Of a stretch of 64,000 nt of DNA, positions 17,138 through 25,922 are shown in pieces. The stretch covers positions 1-64,000 of the forward strand of contig JBDUXZ010000002.1 in assembly GCA_039944855.1 (NCBI GenBank). Reading direction: 5' to 3'. Each line of letters opens with the position of its first letter. Position 1 is the first letter of the stretch. This DNA comes from Rhodothermales bacterium (GTDB taxonomy: Bacteria > Bacteroidota > Rhodothermia > Rhodothermales > JANQRZ01). The notes beneath the pieces are model-generated. The model was not told the DNA's origin, did not search any database, and saw only the letters and a program-made list of their open reading frames with translations. Both the position numbers and the translations under genes were made by a program.

Positions 17138-18322
17138 ATGTCGCGCGTCCTCCAAGTCCTCGCCCTCCTCTTCGTCCTGCTCCTCTTCTTCGTCAGCCTC
17201 GAGTTGATGGGCGACTCGTTCAAGCTGATGGGGAAGGGCTTCGCCCGGACCCTGCTCGAAACGACGGCGAACCCCTTCGTGGGGCTCTTCATCGGCATCC
17301 TCGCCACGTCGCTCGTCCAGAGTTCGTCCACGGTCACGTCGATGGTCGTGGGCATCGTAGCGGGCGGCGGGCTGACCGTCGCCGGCGCCGTCCCGATCGT
17401 GATGGGCGCGAACATCGGCACGAGCGTGACGAACACGATCGTCTCTCTCGGCCACATCACGCGGAAAGACGAGTTCCGCCGGGCGATGGCGGGCGCAACC
17501 GTGCACGACTTCTTTAACCTCATGGCCGTCGCCGTGCTGTTCCCGCTGGAGTTGATGACGGGGATCATCTCCTCCACCGCGCACGCCCTCGAAGAAGCCG
17601 TCTTCGGCATCGGCGGTACGGACCTGCTGAGCCCCGTCAAAGTCATCACCGACCCCATCGCGGACTGGGTAATCGGCGTGACGAACCAGAATGGGGTCGT
17701 CGTGCTATCGCTCGGGGTGCTCGGGCTGTTCGTCGCGCTGCGCTACCTCGTTAAGCTGTTGCGCGCGCTCTTGCTCGGTCGGAGCGAGCGGCTCCTCCAC
17801 AAGTACGTCTTCGGCCGCCCGGCGGCGGCGTTCGCCTTCGGCATCCTCATCACAATCATGGTGCAGAGTTCGTCGATCACGACGAGCGTGATGGTGCCGA
17901 TGGTAGGCGCGGGGATCGTAACGGTGGCGCAGATCTTCCCCTTCGTCCTCGGCGCCAACATCGGCACGACGATCACGGCCCTCCTGGCCGCCTTCGTGCT
18001 GGCAGCGGGCGGCGGCCCCACGGCCGAGGCAGCCATGACGGTGGCGTTCGCGCACCTCACGTTCAACGTGATGGGCGTGCTCCTCCTCTGGCCCATCCCT
18101 GCCTTCCGCCGGACACCTATCTGGCTGGCCGAGAAGCTAGGCGAGTACGCCGTGAAGAACCGGGCGTACGCCTTCGGCTACATCGCGCTCGTGTTCTTCA
18201 TCCTGCCGATCCTCGTCATCCTCGCCACGCGCAACCTCGACACGTCGTTCTACAGCGACGCCCCGCCGGCCGAGCCGCCCGACGCCATCGAGCTCGTGGA
18301 CCCGCCGCCGCCGGAGCCGTGA
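17138..18322 (+). CDS. Na/Pi cotransporter family protein (NptA/PF02690 type)
   Basis: A 394-residue inner-membrane transporter with about ten helices and two inverted Na/Pi-cotransporter repeats. Each repeat carries the QSSS signature: SLVQSSSTVTSMVVGIVAGGGL (read in parts, near residue 60) and IMVQSSSITTSVMVPM (near residue 245), each followed by GANIGTS/GANIGTT. The family moves inorganic phosphate with sodium. There is no C-terminal PhoU domain; the C-terminus is a short acidic Pro-rich tail. The ATG at 17138 begins the first helix. It faces the convergent metF gene with a 12-bp gap. Phosphate as substrate is inferred from the family. Confidence 0.88.
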   Translation: MSRVLQVLALLFVLLLFFVSLELMGDSFKLMGKGFARTLLETTANPFVGLFIGILATSLVQSSSTVTSMVVGIVAGGGLTVAGAVPIVMGANIGTSVTNTIVSLGHITRKDEFRRAMAGATVHDFFNLMAVAVLFPLELMTGIISSTAHALEEAVFGIGGTDLLSPVKVITDPIADWVIGVTNQNGVVVLSLGVLGLFVALRYLVKLLRALLLGRSERLLHKYVFGRPAAAFAFGILITIMVQSSSITTSVMVPMVGAGIVTVAQIFPFVLGANIGTTITALLAAFVLAAGGGPTAEAAMTVAFAHLTFNVMGVLLLWPIPAFRRTPIWLAEKLGEYAVKNRAYAFGYIALVFFILPILVILATRNLDTSFYSDAPPAEPPDAIELVDPPPPEP

Positions 18323-18334
18323 GGTCGGGTTCGG

Positions 18335-19291
18335 CTACGCCATCTTCCGCAGCGCCTCGACGACGCGCGTGACGTGCTTCGCCGTCTGCATGATGTAGAA
18401 GTGCACCGACGGCACGCCCCGGCTCATCAGCTCCTCGCTCTGCGCCTTCGCCCACTCGACGCCGACCTCGGCCACGCGGTCGGGCGAGGCGGACTCAACC
18501 TCGGCCGCGAGCGCCTCGGGAATCTCGACGTGGAAGTTGCTGGGGAGCGAGTGGAGGTGCCGCTTCGTCGTGAGAATCTTGATGCCGGGCACGATCGGCA
18601 CCGTGATGCCGACCTCGCGGCAGCGCTCGACGAAGTCGAAGTAGTGCCGGTTGTCGTAGAACATCTGCGTGACGATGTAGTCGGCGCCGGCGTCCACCTT
18701 CCGCTTGAGGTCGAGCACGTCCCACGTCGGGTTCGGCGACTGGAAGTGCTTCTCGGGGTAGCCCGCGACGCCGATGCAGAAGTCCGTCGGTGCGCCGTCG
18801 ATGAGCTCTTCGAGGAACTTGCCCCGGTTCATCGACTGGATCTGGCCGACGAGGTCGCACGCCGTGTCGTTGACGGAGCGGTGCGGGCCGAGCTTTTTGG
18901 GCGTGCCCTTGTCGTCCCCCCGCAGCGCCATCACGTTGCGGACGCCGAGGTATTGGAGCTCGATGAGGGCGTCCTCGGTCTCCTCGCGCGTGAAGCCGTG
19001 GCAGAGCAGGTGCGGCACGGTGTCGATCCCGTAGCGATACTGGATGGCCGCGCAGAGGCCGAGCGTGCCAGGCCGTTTCCGCTTGACGTGGCGGCGGATC
19101 GTGCCGTCGGGCATCTCTTCGTAGTAGACCTGCGCCGAGTGCCCCGTCACGTCGATGAACGGCGGCTCGAACGGGAGGAGCTGCTCGACGATGTCGAAGA
19201 CGCCTTGCAGCGAGCCGCCGCGCACGGGCGGGATGATCTCGTACGAGATGAGCGGCTCCGTGGCGCGCTCGAAATGCTCGGTAACTTTCAT
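18335..19291 (-). CDS. metF: Methylenetetrahydrofolate reductase
   Basis: A 318-residue FAD-dependent TIM-barrel enzyme that reduces 5,10-methylene-THF to 5-methyl-THF for methionine synthesis. Family features: SYEIIPPVRGG near the N-terminus, GLCAAIQYRYGIDTVPHLLCHGFTREETEDAL in the folate/FAD region (split here), VMALRGDDKG, CIGVAGYPEKH and ADYIVTQMFYDNRHYFDFV, and PIVPGIKIL. The conserved folate-binding glutamate is in YEI. The start at 19291 (MKVTEHFERA) is preferred; the open frame continues upstream only through repeat DNA. It is the last gene of the respiratory block, 73 bp behind a small unknown gene. Confidence 0.93.
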   Translation of the reverse strand: MKVTEHFERATEPLISYEIIPPVRGGSLQGVFDIVEQLLPFEPPFIDVTGHSAQVYYEEMPDGTIRRHVKRKRPGTLGLCAAIQYRYGIDTVPHLLCHGFTREETEDALIELQYLGVRNVMALRGDDKGTPKKLGPHRSVNDTACDLVGQIQSMNRGKFLEELIDGAPTDFCIGVAGYPEKHFQSPNPTWDVLDLKRKVDAGADYIVTQMFYDNRHYFDFVERCREVGITVPIVPGIKILTTKRHLHSLPSNFHVEIPEALAAEVESASPDRVAEVGVEWAKAQSEELMSRGVPSVHFYIMQTAKHVTRVVEALRKMA

Positions 19292-19293
19292 GG

Positions 19294-19365
19294 GGTATAG
19301 GTTGGGGGTTCGCGGTTCGAGGTGATGGGCGTTCACTCCGAACCCACAACCCAGAACCTCAAACC
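19294..19365. repeat. Imperfect inverted array of GGTTTG/GGTTCG words
   Basis: The left half carries GGTTGGGGGTTCGCGGTTCG and the right half AACCCACAACCCAGAACC-type complementary words. Together they fill the 73-bp gap between metF and the next gene. It is the first of three similar arrays in the respiratory block (others at 28615-28683 and 33488-33556). Confidence 0.65.
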
Positions 19366-19679
19366 TAGTTGCGTCGCCGGTAGACGTCTTCGATCCACGC
19401 TTCAGGGATGCCGTGGGAGCAGCCACCGGCGTGGTGGTACGGCCGGGCGAGTTCACGCACGTGCAGGCGCATGTCGTCGCGGATCTCGCGGAACCCGACG
19501 TGGACGACCTCCCCGCGTGCGCGCGCCGCGTGCCGCTCGGCCGCTTCATCCCGGATGAATGGCAGGGGCCGCTCGGGGAAGAGCACGCGGTACATCGCCA
19601 CCGCCGACCAGACCGCCATCAGCACCGCCACCGGCACGGCGGCCACGACGAGAGCGGAGAGGGCGGCAGCGGGGACCAT
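19365..19679 (-). CDS. Small membrane protein at the end of the caa3 oxidase cluster, unknown
   Basis: A 104-residue protein with one N-terminal membrane helix (residues about 3-32, ending VAMYRVLFP) and a basic, charged soluble tail that contains PYHHAGGCSHGIPEAWIEDVYRRR. I do not recognise the family. It starts 6 bp after the ctaF stop codon, so it is almost certainly co-translated with the oxidase. The HH...C...H cluster could bind a metal, but this is only an observation. A role as an oxidase accessory or assembly protein is inferred from position alone. Confidence 0.68.
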   Translation of the reverse strand: MVPAAALSALVVAAVPVAVLMAVWSAVAMYRVLFPERPLPFIRDEAAERHAARARGEVVHVGFREIRDDMRLHVRELARPYHHAGGCSHGIPEAWIEDVYRRRN

Positions 19680-19685
19680 GGCCGA

Positions 19686-20189
19686 TCAGGGGGCAGGCGG
19701 CGCCCCGATGAGTGCGGTGTCACCCGGCAGCACGAGCGGCTGCGCTTCGAAGGCGGGCTGAAGCTCCTGCGTCCGCTGCTGCAACTGTAGCTCCTGCATC
19801 TCCACCTCGTCGATCGCCGTCGCCGACCGCTCGTCGAAGGTGTCGCGGAAGCCGGTGTCGAGGAAAGTGAAGATGAAGAACACGGCGAGGAAGACGAGGC
19901 TGAGCGAGAAGGCGAGCGCGTTCACCTTGTTGTCGTACTTCAGCGCCATGAAGAACATGGCGACGAGCGTCGCCTTGACGCCCGCAATACCGAGCGCGAC
20001 GGGCACGCTGAGCGCACCGAGGTGGATCGTCCCCGACCGCTCCATCAGCCCGAGCACGACGGTGAGGATCGTGAGGAAGATGAGCGCGCCGAACACCTTC
20101 AGCAGGATGCCGGACGAGAGGATGTGGTGCCCGTGATGCCCGTGGTCGGCGGGGTCATGCGCGGACGTGTCGTGGGGGTGGTCAGCCAT
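19686..20189 (-). CDS. ctaF: Cytochrome c oxidase subunit IV (prokaryotic COX4 type)
   Basis: A 167-residue subunit IV of the caa3 oxidase. A His/Asp-rich N-terminus (residues 1-25) precedes three membrane helices (about 28-50, 58-80 and 88-112). The second is followed by the typical VKATLVAMFFMALKYDNK motif of PF03626. The C-terminal 55 residues are soluble, Gln/Glu-rich and end APPAP; this extension is longer than usual. It lies directly after ctaE in the transcription order, as expected for the quinol-to-oxygen cluster of this phylum. Confidence 0.9.
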   Translation of the reverse strand: MADHPHDTSAHDPADHGHHGHHILSSGILLKVFGALIFLTILTVVLGLMERSGTIHLGALSVPVALGIAGVKATLVAMFFMALKYDNKVNALAFSLSLVFLAVFFIFTFLDTGFRDTFDERSATAIDEVEMQELQLQQRTQELQPAFEAQPLVLPGDTALIGAPPAP

Positions 20190-20196
20190 AGTTGGA

Positions 20197-20270
20197 AGCG
20201 TGATGCGTACTACGTGATCTCAGAGGAAACGGTGATGCTCAGTCTCACGCATCACGTTTCACTCGTCACG
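20197..20270. repeat. Inverted array of GTGATGCGT words between ctaE and ctaF
   Basis: AGCGTGATGCGT near 20197 pairs with ACGCATCACGTT near 20247. Further partial copies (ACGTGAT, TCACTCGTCACG) fill the remaining spacer. The same word family precedes accA (41959-42055). The right end overlaps the ctaE stop codon. Confidence 0.65.
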
Positions 20271-21120
20271 AAATGAGGTACATCAAGGGGAAGAGGAAAA
20301 TCCAGATCACGTCCACGACGTGCCAATAGAGCCCGACGTTCTCGATCGGGGTGTACCACGCGTCGGAGTATTTGCCGCGCCACGTCTTGACCGCGAGGAT
20401 GGTGATCGCCACCATGCCGATGAGCACGTGGAGGCCGTGGATGCCGGTCATCACGTAGTAGATCGAGAAGAACAGGCCGGCGCGCTGGTTGTGGAGTCCG
20501 TGACTCCCCAGCCCGTGCACCTCGACGACGGCCTGGTCGACGCGGCCCGGGTCGTCTACGGCCGGCGTATCGTGCGCGGCAGCCCCGCCGTGCTCGCCCG
20601 CCGCGATGTTCGCATCGCCGAGGCCGGGGAGCGTGAACTCCGTGCCCTCGGCGTAAACCATGTTCGCGCCGGGGTAGATGCCGAGCTCGAACTTGTGCGT
20701 GTACTCGAAATACTTCACGACCATGAACATACCCGCGAGCGCGACCGTCGTGACGAGCAGCCAGAAGCAGAGCTTCTTGTTGTTCATCTGGATCGCGCGG
20801 ATCGACCACGCGACCGTCAGCGAACTCGCGAGGAGGACGGCGGTGTTGACCGCGCCCATGATCGTGTCGAGCTGCGAGCTCGCCTCGACGAAGAGCTCGG
20901 GGTACATCGCGCGGTAGATCCCGTAGGCGACGAACATGCCGCCGAAGAGGAGGATCTCCGTCACGAGGAAGAGCCACATCCCCAGCTTCGCCGCGTCGAA
21001 CTGCTGCTCGGAGGAGACGAAGTAGTGCTTGAGGTGCGGCGGGTGGTCCGCCGCGTGGGCGTGCCCGTGGCTCCCCGCGTGCGGGTCGTCGACGGTGACC
21101 GAGGTCGGGTGAACAGCCAT
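20266..21120 (-). CDS. ctaE: Cytochrome c oxidase subunit III
   Basis: A 284-residue subunit III of the haem-copper oxidase. A His-rich N-terminus (HAGSHGHAHAADHPPHLKHYF) precedes five membrane segments, starting FDAAKLGMWLFLVTEILLFGGMFVAYGIYRAMYPE when read in parts. The C-terminal half contains the family motif GLFFSIYYVMTGIHGLHVLIGM and ends with DVIWIFLFPLMYLIS. An insert of about 55 residues rich in Asp, Gly, Ala and His (about residues 155-210) sits in the loop between helices and is unusual for the family. The gene lies 45 bp after ctaD in reverse order of transcription, with a GC-rich hairpin in the gap. Confidence 0.93.
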   Translation of the reverse strand: MAVHPTSVTVDDPHAGSHGHAHAADHPPHLKHYFVSSEQQFDAAKLGMWLFLVTEILLFGGMFVAYGIYRAMYPELFVEASSQLDTIMGAVNTAVLLASSLTVAWSIRAIQMNNKKLCFWLLVTTVALAGMFMVVKYFEYTHKFELGIYPGANMVYAEGTEFTLPGLGDANIAAGEHGGAAAHDTPAVDDPGRVDQAVVEVHGLGSHGLHNQRAGLFFSIYYVMTGIHGLHVLIGMVAITILAVKTWRGKYSDAWYTPIENVGLYWHVVDVIWIFLFPLMYLIS

Positions 21121-21133
21121 GATGCAGAGGTTA

Positions 21134-21159
21134 CGTCGGGGCGCCGCAGCGCCCCGACG
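21134..21159. repeat. GC-rich intercistronic hairpin between ctaD and ctaE
   Basis: CGTCGGGGCGC, a 4-nt loop, then GCGCCCCGACG: an 11-bp perfect stem. It has no T-tract on either side, so it is more likely an RNA-processing or stability element, or a GTCG-ended relative of the GTAG palindromes, than a terminator. Confidence 0.6.
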
Positions 21160-21165
21160 GGATGA

Positions 21166-23013
21166 TTAATCGTGCTTCGATTTCGGTTGCGCCAGCCCGA
21201 GGTCGACGGACTTGTGCATCTCCTGCGGCCCGCCCTGCTCGGGGTTCGGGACCGGAGCGGGCATGCCGGGCACGCGGCCCGCGCTGCCGTCGCCGCCCGT
21301 GCCGTCGCCGGAGCCGTCGCCCGCGAAGAGCGCGTCGTAGTCGTAGGGGCCGTGCGTGACGAGCGGCGTGCGGTGGAAGTTGTGGTGGTCCGGCGGGCTC
21401 GTCGTGTGCGTCCACTCCAGCGTCGCCGCGCCCCACGGGTTGCCGGGCGCGGGCTTGCCACGGAACAACGACCATATCATGTTGCCGAGCACCATCAGCA
21501 GCCCGAGCCCGAGGAACCACGAGCCGACGGTCGAGACCATGTGGAGGTCGTGGTACTGGTCGAGATAGGTGAAGTAGCGGCGCGGCATGCCCTGGCTGCC
21601 CAGGACGAACTGCGTGAAGAACGTCATGTTGAAGCCAAAGAACGCGACCACGGCCGAGATCCGGCCCCACCGTTCGCTCATCATCTTCCCGAACATCTTC
21701 GGCCACCAGTAGAACAGCCCGCCGATCATCGCGAACACCGTCCCGCCCATCATCACGTAGTGGAAGTGGGCGACGATGAAGTACGTGTCGTGGAGGTGGA
21801 TGTCCACGCCGATCGCGCCGACCATGATGCCCGTCAGCCCGCCGATCGTGAAGAGGAACAGGAAGGCGAGCGCGTAGAGCATCGGCGTCGCCAGCCACAC
21901 CGAGCCCTTGTACATCGTCGCCACCCAGTTCAACACCTTGATGCCGGAGGGCACGCCGATGAGGAACGTAATGACGGAGAACACGATCGACGAGAGCGGG
22001 CTCTGGCCGGAGACGAACATGTGGTGGCCCCACACGAAGAACCCGAGCATGGCGATCGCCACCGATGAGAGCGCGATCGCGCGGTAGCCGAACACCTTCT
22101 GCCGGCTGAACACGCCCATCAGCTCCGAGATCACCCCGAAGGCGGGGAGAATCATGATGTAGACGGCGGGGTGGCTGTAGAACCAGAAGAAGTGCTGGAA
22201 GAGCACGGGGTCGCCGCCGAGCGCCGGGTCGAAGATGCCGATGTTGAGGAACCGCTCCATCGCGAGGAGCAGCATCGTGATGCCGATGACGGGCGTGGCG
22301 AGGATCTGCACGATCGAGACGGCATAGAGCGCCCAGATGAAGAGCGGCAGCCGGTTCCACGTCAGCCCCGGCGCGCGCATCTTGTGGATCGTGACGATGA
22401 AGTTGATCCCGGTCAGGATACTCGCGAAGCCGGCCACGAAGACGGCGAGCGTCATCGGGAGCACGGCCGTGTTCGTCGTGTCGGAGTACGGCGTGTAGAA
22501 CGTCCAGCCCGTGTCAATGCCGCCCGTGAAGATGGCGTAGAGCGCGATGCTCGCGCCGGCGAGGAAGATGTAGTACGAGGCGAGGTTCAGCTTGGGGAAC
22601 GCCACGTCTTTGGCGCCGAGCTGGATCGGAAGCGCGAAGTTGCCCAGCGACGCCGGGATGCTAGGCACGATGAAGAGGAACACCATCACCACGCCGTGGA
22701 ACGTGAACAGCCGGTTGTACTGGTCCGCCGTGAGGAAGTCGGAGCCGGGGTTCATCAGCTCGGCGCGCACGCCGAGCGCGGCAATCCCGGCGACGGCGAA
22801 GAAGAGCGAGACCGTGAAGAGGTACATCACCCCGATCCGCTTGTGGTCGACCGTCGTCGCCCACGCTTTGATCGTCGGCCATACGCGGGCGAAGCCGCGC
22901 ACGTCGGGGCCGGGACCCGGTTCGAGGAGGTAGTGGTGGACGGGCTCGTGACCGGGCGGGTACGCCCGCGTGGCGGGCTCCGTGCGGACAGGGGCGGTGG
23001 CGACCGTGCTCAT
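21166..23013 (-). CDS. ctaD: caa3-type cytochrome c oxidase subunit I (A2 type)
   Basis: A 615-residue catalytic subunit with 12 or more helices carrying haem a, haem a3 and CuB. Ligands visible in order: the haem a histidine in [11 protein letters not shown], the CuB His-Tyr pair in [17 protein letters not shown], the CuB pair in [10 protein letters not shown], and the haem histidines in [16 protein letters not shown]. The conserved Glu of HPEVY is replaced (HPAVY) and preceded by Tyr-Ser. This is the YSHPxV signature of A2 oxidases such as R. marinus caa3, where Tyr/Ser take over proton delivery. The C-terminal 60 residues are soluble, Gly/Asp-rich. It pumps protons while reducing oxygen. 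Confidence 0.96.
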   Translation of the reverse strand: MSTVATAPVRTEPATRAYPPGHEPVHHYLLEPGPGPDVRGFARVWPTIKAWATTVDHKRIGVMYLFTVSLFFAVAGIAALGVRAELMNPGSDFLTADQYNRLFTFHGVVMVFLFIVPSIPASLGNFALPIQLGAKDVAFPKLNLASYYIFLAGASIALYAIFTGGIDTGWTFYTPYSDTTNTAVLPMTLAVFVAGFASILTGINFIVTIHKMRAPGLTWNRLPLFIWALYAVSIVQILATPVIGITMLLLAMERFLNIGIFDPALGGDPVLFQHFFWFYSHPAVYIMILPAFGVISELMGVFSRQKVFGYRAIALSSVAIAMLGFFVWGHHMFVSGQSPLSSIVFSVITFLIGVPSGIKVLNWVATMYKGSVWLATPMLYALAFLFLFTIGGLTGIMVGAIGVDIHLHDTYFIVAHFHYVMMGGTVFAMIGGLFYWWPKMFGKMMSERWGRISAVVAFFGFNMTFFTQFVLGSQGMPRRYFTYLDQYHDLHMVSTVGSWFLGLGLLMVLGNMIWSLFRGKPAPGNPWGAATLEWTHTTSPPDHHNFHRTPLVTHGPYDYDALFAGDGSGDGTGGDGSAGRVPGMPAPVPNPEQGGPQEMHKSVDLGLAQPKSKHD

Positions 23014-23062
23014 AGTTCGGCTCTGCGTTATCGTGGAGGGGTCAATCGTCGCCCCCTACGGT

Positions 23063-24118
23063 CTATTCGGCGGGAACGGGTTCGGCGGCGGGATCAGCAG
23101 CAGGGACCGCAGCGCTATCGGCGGGGGCGGCGGTGCTGTCGGAGGCGGCAGCAGCTGCGGCGTCCTCGTCCGACCAGTCGCCGTTGATCTCGCGGATGTA
23201 GGCGACGATCCCGGCGAGTTGGCGCTCGGTGAGGTTCGGGTACGCCGGCATCGCCGCGTTCTCGTATCCCTGTACGATGTGGGCCTGCGGTGCAACGATG
23301 GACTCAACCGTGTAGTTCGCGTCCATCACCGCGCTGCCGCCGTCCGCGAAGGGGCGCACCTCGCCCCACGTCCCGAGCCAGCTCGGCCCGACCTTCGCGG
23401 AGCCGTCGATGGAGTGGCACGCGTTGCACGCCTGCTGCGTGTAGAGCTGCTCGCCTAGGCGCGGGAGCGGGAGGTCGTCGCCGCCGCCGCCGGTCTGGAG
23501 CCACTCGTTGAACGTGCCCCGGTCCACGGCGATCACCTTCGCGTACATCTCCGAGTGGCTCGTCCCGCAGTACTCCGTGCAGAAGACCTGATACTCCCCG
23601 GCCTCCTTCACCTCGAACCAGACCGTCGTGTACCGGTTGGGCACCGCGTCGTGCTTGACGCGGAACGAGGGGATGTAAAACGAGTGGAGCACGTCCGTCG
23701 ACGTCATCACGAGCTGCACCGGCTCGCCGACGGGCACGTAGAGGTCGCCGACGCTCGTGGAGCCGTTGGGGTACTCGAACTCCCACAGCCACTTCTTCCC
23801 GACGACGCGGATTTCGTACGAGTTGTCCGGCGCGATCCCCGCGCTGACGAACGTTTGGAAGCCCCAGAAGAACACGACGAGGACGAGGAGCGACGGGATG
23901 ATCACCCACGACAGCTCCAGCCACTTGCTCGGGTGCACCTCGACCGGTCGGTCGGCGTGCGAGCGGCGGCGGTACTTCCACGCGTAGTACACCATGTAGA
24001 ACGTGACGCCCGCCATCACGACGACGCTCGCCCACAGGATGAAGTTGAAGAGGGCGTCGATCTCGTGCGCCGTCGTCGACGCCTGAGGCGGCAGCCAGAA
24101 GGTTCCTTTGTCTTCCAT
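23063..24118 (-). CDS. ctaC: caa3 oxidase subunit II with fused cytochrome c domain
   Basis: A 351-residue subunit II. Two membrane helices (about residues 22-48 and 70-95) anchor it. The periplasmic cupredoxin domain carries the CuA ligands in VFCTEYCGTSHSEMYAKV with an upstream His in DVLHSFYIPSF. A cytochrome c domain follows from about residue 222: the haem motif is CNACHS and the likely distal Met is in NAAMPAYPNLT. This fused haem is what makes the enzyme caa3, letting it accept electrons directly from ACIII or a soluble cytochrome. The C-terminus is an Ala/Asp/Pro tail of about 35 residues. It is 77 bp after the SCO1 gene. Confidence 0.96.
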   Translation of the reverse strand: MEDKGTFWLPPQASTTAHEIDALFNFILWASVVVMAGVTFYMVYYAWKYRRRSHADRPVEVHPSKWLELSWVIIPSLLVLVVFFWGFQTFVSAGIAPDNSYEIRVVGKKWLWEFEYPNGSTSVGDLYVPVGEPVQLVMTSTDVLHSFYIPSFRVKHDAVPNRYTTVWFEVKEAGEYQVFCTEYCGTSHSEMYAKVIAVDRGTFNEWLQTGGGGDDLPLPRLGEQLYTQQACNACHSIDGSAKVGPSWLGTWGEVRPFADGGSAVMDANYTVESIVAPQAHIVQGYENAAMPAYPNLTERQLAGIVAYIREINGDWSDEDAAAAAASDSTAAPADSAAVPAADPAAEPVPAE

Positions 24119-24195
24119 AGTGTTGAGAATGTAGCCGTGCTTGCGGGGCTAACGACGTGCCCTGCCCAGTAAAGTGAAGCTAAACGCCGGCGGTG

Positions 24196-25041
24196 TCAAG
24201 AGGGCGTCAGCGTCGGGTCCGCCGCGTCGAGTCGGGTGCTCTCACGGCGCCAGAAAAACAGGAGGAAGCCACCGAGCAGGATGAGCGTCAGCACGCCGCC
24301 GACTTTCATCGCATTCGTCGCGTGAAGGACGTAGGAGCCGGCGTCGGGGTCGTACTGAAAGCAGTAGAGGATGAGTTGGTCGAGCGGCGAGGCAATTGTG
24401 CCGCTGCCCGCTTCGAGCACAGCCGTGCGGAAGTCGCGCGGGTGGAACTCGAGGCCGTAGAGATAGCGCGTGATGACGCCTTCCGGGCTGATGAAGTAGA
24501 CGGCAGCGGTGTGCGCGAACTCCTGCTGCCGCTCGTTCCACTCGAAGCCGAAACCGATCTCGTCGGTGATCCGGTCGATGCTCTCCTGCGAGCCGGTGAG
24601 GAAGTACAACCCCTCGGCGGCCTGCGCCCCGTCGAAGCGGGCGAGGTAGCGCTCTCGGACCTCGGCGGCCCGCTCAGGCGTGTCGCGCGGGTCGAACGAG
24701 ATCGCGAGCGCCTGATAGTCGTCGCCGAGATCGAGGCCGGCCTCCCGCATCGCCGTCGTCATCCCGTCGAGGATGAGACTGCACAGCATCGGGCAGTTGT
24801 GGTAGACGAAGGCGACGGCGACGGGCCGTTCGCCGTCGAAGTAGTCGCCGAGCGTGACGGCGTTGCCTTCGGAATCGACGAACGCGATGTCAGACGACAC
24901 CGTCTCGCCGAGGTGCTCTTCGATGCCGACGCCGTCGAGCTCGTCGGGGATCTCACCGGGCGTCTGCGCTACAGATCGGCCGGCTGTGGTCAGCAGGACC
25001 ACGGCGAACAGGCAGGCGATCAGAGCGCGTAGCGTCATCAT
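24196..25041 (-). CDS. SCO1/SenC copper chaperone for oxidase assembly
   Basis: A 281-residue exported thioredoxin-fold copper protein of the SCO family, which loads the CuA site of subunit II. A signal peptide (residues 1-26, ending SVAQ) is followed by the copper motif VYHNCPMLCSLI, with cysteines 83 and 87, and a downstream histidine in EFAHTAAVYFISPEG. A C-terminal membrane helix (about residues 245-267, GGVLTLILLGGFLLFFW) anchors it, which is not typical of the mitochondrial type. It starts 3 bp after the unknown gene upstream and immediately precedes ctaC, as expected for its job. Confidence 0.92.
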   Translation of the reverse strand: MMTLRALIACLFAVVLLTTAGRSVAQTPGEIPDELDGVGIEEHLGETVSSDIAFVDSEGNAVTLGDYFDGERPVAVAFVYHNCPMLCSLILDGMTTAMREAGLDLGDDYQALAISFDPRDTPERAAEVRERYLARFDGAQAAEGLYFLTGSQESIDRITDEIGFGFEWNERQQEFAHTAAVYFISPEGVITRYLYGLEFHPRDFRTAVLEAGSGTIASPLDQLILYCFQYDPDAGSYVLHATNAMKVGGVLTLILLGGFLLFFWRRESTRLDAADPTLTPS

Positions 25042-25044
25042 CTA

Positions 25045-25806
25045 TCAGCGATCTTCGGGTTCTTCCGTCGGAGGTACATCGGTCTCTGCTTCAACGTCCG
25101 AGCCTTCTGCTTCCGTGCCCGGCCCGAGGTCGACGCCCGGCTGCGGGATCGTCTGCTCGCGCTGGATCAGGCTGTCGTAGCCGAGCGCGTCGAGTTCGTA
25201 CTCCCGGACACCGACTTCCGACTCGCGGATGGCGTCGAGGTAGAGCGTGCTGAAGTTGTCGGGCGCGGGGACGACCCCGTCGCTCCCCTCCTGTTGGGCG
25301 TAGTACGCTTCGGACACCTGGCTCATCGCTGCGCCGATGGGGAGCCGGTACAGGCTATCGGTGCGGCTGTAGTTCTCCATCTCGGCGGCCACGCGCTGGA
25401 CCTCGCGCAACTCCGGGTACAACACGACGGCGTCGCGCTCGACGGTCTTCTCGTCGGCGACTTCGGCCACGAGGAAAAACACGCCGAACACGGCGAGGCC
25501 GAGCGTGATCGCCGTCGCGAGCATGATCGAGAAGATCTGCGCGGCTTCGACGCCCTCGCCTTCGGCCCCGAGGCGCTCCGCCTCGGCCTGGGCGTCGGGA
25601 TCCCCCGTCACCTCCGCCGACACCTCGGCCGCCGATGCCTCCATCAACCCCTCGATGGGACCGAGTTCTTCCTGCTGATCGGGGCGCACTTCCCCCCTCG
25701 CTTCGGGCCGGGTGTGCGCATCCGGCGCGGGCGTCGGCTCTCCGCGATGCGGGTCCGGGGTGGGGCGGGGCGTGCCCTGAGGAGTATCGGAGTCGTGGTC
25801 AGCCAT
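25045..25806 (-). CDS. One-helix membrane protein at the head of the SCO-caa3 unit, unknown
   Basis: A 253-residue protein with a charged, Pro/Glu-rich N-terminal part (residues 1-90), one strong membrane helix (about residues 93-118, FSIMLATAITLGLAVFGVFFL split) and a C-terminal domain that ends in an acidic tail. No known family is recognised. The ATG at 25806 (MADHDSD) is chosen; an in-frame upstream start at 25824 is less likely. It is the first gene after the second copy of the 22-bp palindrome and precedes SCO1 by 3 bp. It could be an ACIII or oxidase accessory subunit, or an ACIII-oxidase supercomplex linker; this is inference from position. Confidence 0.75.
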   Translation of the reverse strand: MADHDSDTPQGTPRPTPDPHRGEPTPAPDAHTRPEARGEVRPDQQEELGPIEGLMEASAAEVSAEVTGDPDAQAEAERLGAEGEGVEAAQIFSIMLATAITLGLAVFGVFFLVAEVADEKTVERDAVVLYPELREVQRVAAEMENYSRTDSLYRLPIGAAMSQVSEAYYAQQEGSDGVVPAPDNFSTLYLDAIRESEVGVREYELDALGYDSLIQREQTIPQPGVDLGPGTEAEGSDVEAETDVPPTEEPEDR

Positions 25807-25841
25807 GGTGATGCAGGGTAACACGCGACGGGCGCGTCCTT

Positions 25842-25863
25842 GTTTTCAATAAAAAGTGAAAGC
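25842..25863 (-). promoter_or_regulatory. 22-bp inverted repeat upstream of the SCO-caa3 unit
   Basis: On the minus strand: GCTTTCA, 8 nt (CTTTTTAT), TGAAAAC. It ends 36 bp before the ATG at 25806. The same 7-8-7 architecture, the same arms and a T-rich centre on the same strand occur before actA (34392-34413). A GC-rich hairpin (25882-25897, 6-bp stem, no T-tract) lies just upstream, after the actF stop. Confidence 0.7.
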
Positions 25864-25922
25864 GGAATGAAACGTGCCGCTGCCCCCATCTGGGGGCCAT
25901 CCCGCTCTCGAACCGGCGCTGC

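Noticed and set aside
21134-21159. Hairpin between ctaD and ctaE as a terminator
   Set aside because: There is no T-tract on either strand and it lies inside an operon whose downstream genes must be transcribed.
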